DNA of 64,000 nucleotides from Enoplolaimus lenunculus (Eukaryota; Nematoda; Enoplea; Enoplida; Thoracostomopsidae). Below the pieces are notes generated by a model. It was not told the origin of the DNA, made no database searches, and saw only the letters and a program-made list of their open reading frames with translations. The position numbers and the translations under genes are program-made. Location of the stretch: positions 62,001-126,000 of the forward strand of contig JASANG010002578.1 of the NCBI GenBank assembly GCA_030248215.1, read 5' to 3'. This document shows, piece after piece, positions 56,748-64,000 of the stretch; position 1 is the stretch's first letter, and every line of letters begins with the position of its first letter.

Positions 56748-59700
56748 TCACTGATCAGTGATATTAATAAGCTGTTCAGCGTTAATCATTTTGTCACCAA
56801 TGCATCGGGATGAAAAATCTTTACACAGCAACCGCTTGTTAAACGTAAACCTCAATTTCTTAACAGAGTTTTGATTGTAGACTTCCACGTTTTCCTTCAT
56901 GCGCTTGATGGTGAACGTGTTGAGGTTGAGATGAGCACATGGATCATAAAGAAGCTTTTTGAAATTTTCCAAGCTTACCATCTCCCTATTTTCGCTTGTT
57001 AGTGTGAACCCCTTAATTTTGAAAACATTTGTTAATTTATTTTCATCCACAACCCTGTAGCAGTAGCTCTTAGCCCCAGTACAATAAAACTCTGATATGT
57101 AGGCGTTTGGACCGAAATCGCCTTCGAGTTCGTTTTTCAAATCACCAAGAAAAATCGATTCTGGAAGTTCGCTTCCATTTGAACTGCTCACATAAAATAT
57201 ACTGTCTGTATCAGAATACAGAACTTTACCTTCCACCTAAAAATAAAACAGATTTAAAAACCAAACCGTTGCTGCAGTAATTATAAGTAATACTTAATCC
57301 TAAACATACTTATTAACGTTTGAAAATTTTTTATATATTTACCGTAACTAAATTAATTTAAAACAAAAAAGTAACTAACATACTTTTTCCATTAACGATA
57401 ATAAATGTAGTCTAGCATGTGATGTAGTAAAACACGCTATGGGTAAATTGGAAAACGGTGCTGGAACTTCAGTCTCCTTCTTGAGTTTATAAGTTATCAA
57501 CATCATCGCTTGGCCTGCCAGATGCACATCTTCCACTTCATACTTAGGATTAAGCAGGAACTTGGTTAGGTCCTCGTAACTGCTAACATATTTAGACTTC
57601 GCATAATTCATGTTTTGACCAAATTTTCCCCCTAAAATTAGGAAATATGAAAAGCACACTATTTGCCTCGACTTGTTTCTCTTTCAAAAAGTAAATACAA
57701 AAAACACAAAGCAACTTACACAGACTGTTCAATGCCAGCTTAGAAATTGATCGAATTCCAGGATTTTTTATCATGTTATGACGATCCAACTGGATTCCTT
57801 CCACAAGCTTCCATTGTTCAATGAAACTTTCTTTATCACCGGCCGTCTTGCAGTTAACAGGAAAACCTGAGGCCTCGGTTTTAAGTTTTAAATAATTGTC
57901 GATATAGCCTCGAAATATATTGCTTGAATGTTCTTCGAAGTGCCATACTTCGTAAACCTGAACTAACTTATACCCTCTCTTCAAAGCAAAGTTGAGCTCA
58001 AAATGAGTCCATGCCCCTTTGAGACACCTTTCATCATCACTGTGATCACACGATCTGTTCAACCCTTCTCTTGCACACTGGTGGCATAACGGAAATATTA
58101 GCTTCCCTTTGTTATCAGAGTACGGAAGGACCCCAAAAATTGCTGTTTCTGGTGGAAGAATTTTACATTGAATTAATCCAAAGTATTTGTCAATTGGTTC
58201 AAATTTTTCGGTGATAATTTTTGGAAACTTGACTGGCATCTCCTTATTTTTAAGGATATACGGATACAAAGAATTCACGTCTTTGTAAAATATTTTTTCG
58301 CCAGGCTTTACACAGTAAGCCGCTACCATTGTGCTTACCCTTCCTCCTCTAAGACTGCTTCTAATTTCAAGTACTTCCCTATCTAGATTGCAGCTTTCTA
58401 AAAAATTTTGTATCTCCGGATTTTTTCGAACAATTTCTTCCCACTCATGCGACCATATTAGTTTGACAGTAAATCCTGCGTTACGTAAATAAGTCAAACG
58501 GTCCATCGTAGTTCGATTTATTAACTTCATGCGCTTATGTAGAAAAGTATTGTACATTTCTCCGTCGTAACACTTTTTACATCCATGTATATAGCATCCC
58601 ATGTATTCATATATTGTATTGTTGTCTTCACAAAACCCATCTACATAGTATTTACCTATTTTCTTTTCACCACCTCTCTTAGCTGACTGAATCCTTAAGT
58701 CTTCTGTGTGTGCAAGGTAGGCCAACCACTGCTCACATTGCTTCGAATGCCTCCTTACTTTATCAGGATTGGTTGACCCGATAATTCCTAGCACTTGTTC
58801 ATTTAAATAATTCTGGCGAAAAACCAACGATACTGCGGAAGCAATGGTGCAGCAATTGGCAAAAATATCAACCTGACTAGTTTCAAAAAACATATCACGA
58901 AATTTTTTACACGCAGTTTCGAGAACCAGCACATCATCAATGCAATAAGCTTCTAGAGCATCGGCCAAATTGTATAGCCTTCCTGCATACCTTTTATTTT
59001 CTTCGTCCCACCAATCTTCAAACTCCTTTCTACTTTTAGGATCCATTCTTTGAGGGTCAAAAAAATTTTTTTGTGGAAAACTGCCAACGTATCCTTGCAT
59101 ATTCACTGTGTTTAAACCATGTGGAAAATATCCTTTTGAAAGTTTAGTTGAAAAATTAAAACTTTTTGGAAGACTTCTTAATGAACAAGATAAAAAATTA
59201 AAACTATCTATAAATCTGATATTTTTTCCAATTCTGAGTAACATAAACTTCGTACCTTTTATAATAACAGCTTTAGGCAAAATGCTTTGCTTGTACAACC
59301 AATTTAAAATGAAATATGAATCATACCCAGATAGATAATGCGCTATGACGATAAATTCATGGAAAGGCATGGCTTTTGCTTTTGATATCAGACATGTCAT
59401 GAAACTATCAATGCACTGTACCCCTTTAAAAATCATAGTCTCTTTGTCCTCTTCCTTTGCCACAACTAAGTTAGGGGTGTGCTTACCAGTGCATTCGTCA
59501 GCCATAGATTCAATGTCAAAGTACATATAGACATTCTCTTTTGAATTTTTAAGCTTTACTACCTGCATGTAGCACTTGTGACTTACTGGACTGTCCCATT
59601 TTCTGCATGTAGAGCAATAGTACTGCTCACAATGATGGTTCTTTTTACGTTTCTTGTGTAATCGCTTAGAACAATCAGGGCATTTAAAATAATTTGAACA

Positions 59701-60804
59701 GTCTGTAGTAATATGATTTGCTAAACCTATATCTGACTGTAACTTAAGATCACATGTAGGACAGGTTGCTATTTTAGCTTCGTAGCATCTGTTTGAACAT
59801 GTGTTACTGTTACATAAAGGACACCCACTCAAGCATTTGTGAATTGAGTCATAAGGTTTTATGCATAAGTGACAAAAGCTTTTGCATGACATAAATCCTG
59901 TTATGGAACGAATTAAATCAAAATGTCCATCATTCAACAATAAGTAAATTGGTTTAAAATTTTCGGTCTCTGGTCCTTTAAAAAGAACTGTCTTCGTTCC
60001 ATCGAAGACAACAATACGGTACAATTTAAGTTGGAATTGAAACTTTTCCACCTCAGAAATTCCGCAGGGTTTATCAAATTCGACACCACAATCGGCATAA
60101 AATTTGTTAAGAGCGTCCCCTCCTTTTTTGTTCGTTATTGATCTTATAAGTCCTGTTGTTCGGCCACCATCAGGGTTATTACAAATAAACATTCCTGTTA
60201 ATAGAGCAACTCCAAGGCAGTTGATATCAACAGGAATTCTAATTAAACTTTTCTTGTTGCATACATATGTTTCAAAATTTTCAAAGTCGCATGGATTCTT
60301 TCTTTTCCCATTTCCAGGTTTTGGGAATTCTGTATGAATAATATTCATTTTTAAACCCTTGTCTAAGAACAGGGTCTCGTTTGAATTTAAAGTTCCTTCT
60401 ATTTTGTCCAGAACTAATTCAAGGGAAAATTCATCCATTTTTATGTAAGGAATACTGATTGGGTACTCTAAGCTTGGGCTTTGTATAACAATTCGAAAGT
60501 AATCATGACCTTGAATATGCTTTGTCATATAAGCAAAAACATCACTTAAAATGTTGTACAGCTTTTCGTTCAATTTTACCAAATCCATTTCTTCCAAGTT
60601 GCGAAAAGTAACAGTATAATCAAAAATTTTAGTCCGAAATTTTTTACTTGATCGCTCCTCAACAGTTTTAATTGTAAAATACGGAAATACATTAGTACCT
60701 TCTTCCTTTTGCGACGCCTTCTCTGCATCAGTCGCATTGGTTGTGCTTGTTTCTGGTTGAATTGAAGCCATTGTCATGACATTGAAATTGTAATATTGCA
60801 TCAC
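56748..60804 (-). CDS. Polinton protein-primed DNA polymerase B
   Basis: Three open blocks on the minus strand (57592-60804, 57375-57659, 56748-57236) are separated by short intron-like gaps with GT and AG borders. The first block has an N-terminal domain, several CxxC/CxxH zinc fingers (about residues 300-430), then exonuclease motifs (YFDIES, HYLSGYDSYF, YCIDDVL) and polymerase motif A (DVNSLYPYIL). The last block has motif C (YSDTDS). This enzyme copies the element using a terminal protein as primer. Length fits the family. The ATG may be at 60801 or a little further in (MASIQPE). Confidence 0.92.
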
Positions 60805-61078
60805 ATCATAATATGATTCTTATATAGCCTATGAACTTTCTAGAAAATTACCTTTTAGTTTGACTATACATTAGGAAACTTACGTTATTTCAGTTTTTGA
60901 AATTTAATTATACAAATCTTTTGAAGTTTTAGAAATAAATTTGGAAGTATTTCTGTGCGAAATGTGATTTTTAAAATTTTGTTAAAATTAATTTCCCGGA
61001 AAACAAAAATTATTGTTCATAAAACAAGGTTATATAAGAAGCTTGATACCTCCATGGCATTTAGTTACTTCAAAAACA
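60805..61078. promoter_or_regulatory. Divergent intergenic region of the Polinton
   Basis: 275 bp between the polymerase and the first rightward frame. TATATAAG at about 61030 lies 45 bp before the plus start, and a TATATAG-type motif (60825) 20-25 bp before the minus start. Both are TATA-like; promoter role is inferred. Confidence 0.5.
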
Positions 61079-61372
61079 ATGGCTGAAAGTCAACAGAAAC
61101 GTTGTAACGATCAAGCGATGGGAGTTGTTTCTGAGAAGCGAACCAAACGAAAACATGTTCAAGAAGATACTACTGAACTCCCAAAATTGGTCAGGCAAAA
61201 CGCAGTTGATGAAAGTAACTTTGCTAGCAATCAATTTAGTCCGTCCTTGGTGGGCACCGAATCGCCTTGGATATTTCCTAAAACCAATGAGGATGTGCTA
61301 AATTTTGCCTTGCCCGATAATTACATTGTTATAAGCAGTGATCAAGAATTAAAGAAAAAAACGGGGAGTTAA
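61079..61372 (+). CDS. Polinton small protein, unknown
   Basis: Starts MAESQQKRC; 97 residues. It has a basic KRTKRKH stretch like a nuclear localisation signal, and a more ordered C-terminal part (ESPWIFPKTNEDVLNFALPD). No known Polinton family is recognised. It sits directly before the PC4-like frame and may be functionally linked to it. Confidence 0.6.
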   Translation: MAESQQKRCNDQAMGVVSEKRTKRKHVQEDTTELPKLVRQNAVDESNFASNQFSPSLVGTESPWIFPKTNEDVLNFALPDNYIVISSDQELKKKTGS

Positions 61373-61391
61373 AGCTGTACGACCGGTTTTT

Positions 61392-61595
61392 GTGAATAAT
61401 AGTTTTGGAGGCAATTTAGTGGATGTTCGTTTTTTCATGCCTCTAATGGATTTATCGAAAACGCAGTTTTTACGAAACGAGAAAGGTGAAATTCTGGTTA
61501 AAGCAACAAGAGGAATTTCTTTGAATATCGACGAAGCTTATGCAGCATCAAAAGCTATTCAAAAAATCGCAGAAAATCTCCGAAAAATTGATTAA
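61392..61595 (+). CDS. Polinton small protein resembling PC4/p15 ssDNA-binding domain
   Basis: The frame reads DVRFFMPL, then FLRNEKGEILVKATRGISLN and IDEAYAASKAIQKIAENL. PC4 has the same order: a strand with a basic/aromatic patch, a turn, a strand ending in K/R-G-I-S-L, and a C-terminal helix. In the family this domain binds single-stranded DNA and aids transcription. The match is by eye and short, so it is a hypothesis. PC4-like genes are not part of the standard Polinton set I know. Confidence 0.5.
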   Translation: MNNSFGGNLVDVRFFMPLMDLSKTQFLRNEKGEILVKATRGISLNIDEAYAASKAIQKIAENLRKID

Positions 61596-61665
61596 AAGTA
61601 GCTAAACTTTTGTTACAAAAAAATCTATTTAATTTTGATTAAAATATGTAATATTAGTGTATGTA

Positions 61666-62661
61666 ATGAATTCTAATAAAAAATTACTTCATGATCTTTG
61701 GTACTCTCCTAGCTCGAGTTGTGCCTTTTCAGGTTTAGAAAGATTGTATAAAAATGCTAAACGTCGTAATCCTAAAATTACCAAAAGTTACGTAGCTAGC
61801 TGGTTGGCCGAACAATCTGTGTATACACAAACAAAACCAGCCATTCGAAAATTTTCTAGAAGAAAAATAGTAGCGACCCTTGACTCATGTTGGTCTTGTG
61901 ATCTTATGGACATGAGTATATTGAAAAATTATAATTCTAAATTTTCATTCATCCTTGTTTGCGTGGACGAATTTTCTAGATACCTTTGGTGTAGACCTGT
62001 AAAGTCCAAGTCAGCTGTCCTAGTAAAAAATGCATTCCTTTCAATTTTCGAAAGTGGTCGTAAACCCTCTGCAATTAATTGTGATAATGGTTTAGAATTC
62101 AAAAACAAAATTTTGCAAGATTTTTTGAAACAAGAAAATGTTCACATATTTTTTACTAAAGATCCCAATATAAAAAGTTCTCAAAGTGAAAGAACTATAA
62201 GAACTTTAAAGGGAGTTATTTACAAATACTGCATGTCAAAAGGGTCCTGGAAATACATTGATTCCCTTGACCAAATTGTATCAGGTCTCAATCATCGAAA
62301 AATGAAAATCCTACAAGGAAATTCACCTGCCGAAGTAACACCCCAAAACCAAGGAGAAATTTATAATGCAATGTTTTCTGAAAGGAATAAAAGCCCAAAT
62401 CTTCCTAAGTTCAAAATTGGAGACAGCGTGAGGTATCAGCTTAAGAAAACACCTTTTACTCGAGGACATGACCCAACATTCTCTTCTGAAGTTTACAAAA
62501 TAAGTCAGGTATTAAAAACCAAGCCTATCACATACCGTTTAGCAGATTCCAATGGACATATCTTGGACCGAACCTTTTATCAACCTGAATTGGTAAAAAT
62601 AATCCAGCCTCAAGATCAAGTTCCAGTTCCAAACCCTCCAAAGCGTGTTCGTTTAATTTAA
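61666..62661 (+). CDS. Polinton integrase (retroviral type)
   Basis: About 331 residues from the ATG at 61666. An N-terminal region of about 70 residues is followed by the catalytic core: SCDLMDM, then NCDNGLEF, then SERTIRTLK about 35 residues later, the DDE pattern. The C-terminal part (FKIGDSVRYQLKKTPFTRG ... FYQPELVKI) resembles the SH3/chromo-like DNA-binding end of Polinton and Gypsy integrases. It would insert the element with a short target duplication. Looks whole. Confidence 0.93.
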   Translation: MNSNKKLLHDLWYSPSSSCAFSGLERLYKNAKRRNPKITKSYVASWLAEQSVYTQTKPAIRKFSRRKIVATLDSCWSCDLMDMSILKNYNSKFSFILVCVDEFSRYLWCRPVKSKSAVLVKNAFLSIFESGRKPSAINCDNGLEFKNKILQDFLKQENVHIFFTKDPNIKSSQSERTIRTLKGVIYKYCMSKGSWKYIDSLDQIVSGLNHRKMKILQGNSPAEVTPQNQGEIYNAMFSERNKSPNLPKFKIGDSVRYQLKKTPFTRGHDPTFSSEVYKISQVLKTKPITYRLADSNGHILDRTFYQPELVKIIQPQDQVPVPNPPKRVRLI

Positions 62662-62716
62662 TTAGTGTTACTAAATAATTAATATAAGAAGCAGTAATTT
62701 ACGGACAACAGTCACA

Positions 62717-62935
62717 ATGTTTTCTGCACCAAGCGTTTATAATATGGCTAAGTACCGTCAAGCATGTGTTCCGATTCGTTTTGGAGGTACTGGTGCTGGC
62801 ATGTCACGTGTTCGAAAGCAACGTAAACGTGCTAGCACTAAAGTTACCCCAGGAAAAGCTTTGCGTAAAACTAGCAAAGTTCGACGTCGCAATATTAAAC
62901 GTAAACGACGTCGCACAAGGCGTTCTAAAAAATAA
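62717..62935 (+). CDS. Polinton small very basic protein, core-protein-like
   Basis: 72 residues, of which about 30 are Arg or Lys, mostly in the last 45 (KRKRRRTRRSKK at the end). The first 30 residues (CVPIRFGGTGAGMSR) are not basic. The make-up recalls adenovirus core proteins (pX/mu, VII) and protamines, which condense DNA in the particle. Position, just before the capsid gene, fits a packaging role. Function is inferred from composition only. A second ATG (MAKYRQ) lies 27 bases in. Confidence 0.75.
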   Translation: MFSAPSVYNMAKYRQACVPIRFGGTGAGMSRVRKQRKRASTKVTPGKALRKTSKVRRRNIKRKRRRTRRSKK

Positions 62936-63011
62936 TTAATTATAACAAGATTTAAATATAAATACAGTTGTTATTTATCATTTAAAGCATATTATAAAGT
63001 AAAAATCAAAA

Positions 63012-64000
63012 ATGACGACAACAGTTAACGCCACCCGACTTGCACCTCAAAGCTGTAATGTTGATACATTAGCATGGGGAGCTTCTCCCCTTGTCCAAGA
63101 CGTTATAGAAGAAAGTTTGCTTAAAGAATTCACCATCATGTCCGGACTTCCGAATTCAAACACATCAACACTCACTTTTCGTTTAGAAAAAGATCCATTT
63201 TGGTGTGTTGAATTAAACTCAATGTTTTTACTTATTGAAGCCAAAGTTTTGAATGATAAATTAAACCCAATTGCTAACGATGAAAAGGTTGCTCCTTGTA
63301 ATTTATTTGGAAACTCAATCTTTTCTGACTTTGAAGTTTCAATTAACAATATTAAGGTCACACCTGATGCCTCAAATTTTGCCTATATAAATTATGTTCT
63401 TGCATTAACCAACCTTGAAAAAGGAATAAAGGATTCAGTTTTGCAGACATCGCTTTTCTTTAAGGACACTCCCTACAGTTTTAATGATTTCGATAGCAAT
63501 ACAGGAATGAGCCAGCGAATGGCTTATATAGAAGGCTCTCAAACAGTAAATTTATATGTAAAACCTTTAAATTCTATATTCAATTCAACCAGAGCCATAC
63601 CTTCAGATTCCGAAATTCAGGTTAAATTATCCAGACAACCCCACAGTTTCTGTTTGATTGCGCAAGCTGGTAAATCTTATATAATTCAAATCAATAAAAT
63701 ACGTCTATTTGCAAACTTTATAAAACCTACCCCTGCAACACTTTCTGAACAAAACCGACTAATTTCAAACGGAAGATTTATTGTTCCTACCTTGAGACAT
63801 ACCCTTTACGAGCATGTTATTCGAAAAAACGACACTAGCCACCAATGGACTTTAATTCCTGCAGCCAGCATGCCTAAACGCGTTTATATATTTATGGTCA
63901 AAAAAGGTGCAACCGATGGAACGGATGTAACATTAAACCCTTATGAGTTTATTCATAACAATGTTTCAAACTTTTCTTTGTACAAAAACGAACAACCAAT
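63012..64000 (+). CDS. Polinton major capsid protein, incomplete at window end
   Basis: Open for at least 329 residues from ATG at 63012. Phrases such as CNLFGNSIFSDFEVSINNIK, TSLFFKDTPYSF and PKRVYIFMVKKG followed by NPYEFIHNNVSNFSLYKNEQ match the style of double jelly-roll (hexon-like) capsid proteins of Polintons and adintoviruses: an N-terminal membrane-free jelly roll, a central strand-rich part and a NPxxFxH block. It would form the capsid shell. The remaining part lies beyond the window. Confidence 0.8.
   Translation, partial: MTTTVNATRLAPQSCNVDTLAWGASPLVQDVIEESLLKEFTIMSGLPNSNTSTLTFRLEKDPFWCVELNSMFLLIEAKVLNDKLNPIANDEKVAPCNLFGNSIFSDFEVSINNIKVTPDASNFAYINYVLALTNLEKGIKDSVLQTSLFFKDTPYSFNDFDSNTGMSQRMAYIEGSQTVNLYVKPLNSIFNSTRAIPSDSEIQVKLSRQPHSFCLIAQAGKSYIIQINKIRLFANFIKPTPATLSEQNRLISNGRFIVPTLRHTLYEHVIRKNDTSHQWTLIPAASMPKRVYIFMVKKGATDGTDVTLNPYEFIHNNVSNFSLYKNEQP

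Larger units (their letters stand above)
56748..64000. mobile_element. Polinton (Maverick), left part, runs off the window
   Basis: A family B protein-primed DNA polymerase, a retroviral-type integrase, small basic protein and a jelly-roll capsid protein in close array define a Polinton. The ATPase, protease, minor capsid gene and right end are expected beyond the window. The visible part looks largely whole, with at most about one break, so the copy is probably young. Direction: polymerase leftward, the rest rightward from a divergent centre near 60.8-61.1 kb. Confidence 0.93.

Noticed and set aside
59108-59530. Plus-strand frames inside the polymerase region
   Set aside because: Shadows of the polymerase; the minus frame carries all polymerase motifs.
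63047-63361. Minus-strand 104-codon frame
   Set aside because: Shadow of the Polinton capsid gene, which is open on the plus strand to the window end.
1-64000. Assigning the genome to nematodes from TTAGGC
   Set aside because: Almost all TTAGGC here is in MITEs and so says little about the telomere; gene content does not decide.

Overview
This is AT-rich, gene-poor nuclear DNA from an invertebrate animal. The evidence is a spliced gene with two C2 domains of the synaptotagmin type, introns with GT-AG borders, a CR1-like LINE, a Polinton and many short DNA transposons. I cannot name the species. TTAGGC, the canonical nematode telomere repeat, is common here, but most of it lies inside transposons, so it does not prove a nematode.

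Layout. Positions 1-9700 hold a nest of elements. A TTAA-flanked MITE with a tRNA-like core (1055-1307 and 9250-9264) is split by a minus-strand CR1-like LINE (about 1308-9249). The LINE is split in turn by an LTR retrotransposon fragment (about 2116-4117), an unclassified insert (about 4987-6153) and a Harbinger-like MITE (6520-7193). Positions 9.7-28 kb are intergenic with dispersed MITEs. A synaptotagmin-like gene of two exons lies at 28442-29953 (+). More MITEs and a TTAGGC array of about 24 units follow. A single-exon gene for a 933-residue Gln/His-rich protein lies at 35395-38196 (-). Positions 38.2-56 kb are again rich in MITEs, with one possible coding exon at 53869-54400. From about 56.7 kb to the window end lies a Polinton: protein-primed DNA polymerase on the minus strand; then on the plus strand two small frames (one PC4-like), an integrase, a small very basic protein and a capsid protein cut by the window edge.

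MITE families, defined from copies in this window: (1) hAT-like, termini GGCCCATG/CATTGGCC, 8-bp target duplications, TTAGGC-like repeats inside; (2) hAT-like, termini CAGGGTGCAACCGG; (3) 'A', fold-back, termini CACTGCAAAA, TA target, dense in TGAGTCA/TGACTCA; (4) 'B', termini CACTGTAAATT, TA target, made of GAGTTGA/TCAACTC motifs; (5) TTAA-flanked, termini CCCTTT, tRNA-like core; (6) Harbinger-like, termini TGCGGGGTTCACG, TTA/TAA target.

Only the synaptotagmin-like gene and the Gln-rich gene are convincing host genes. All calls are by eye; no database search was run.
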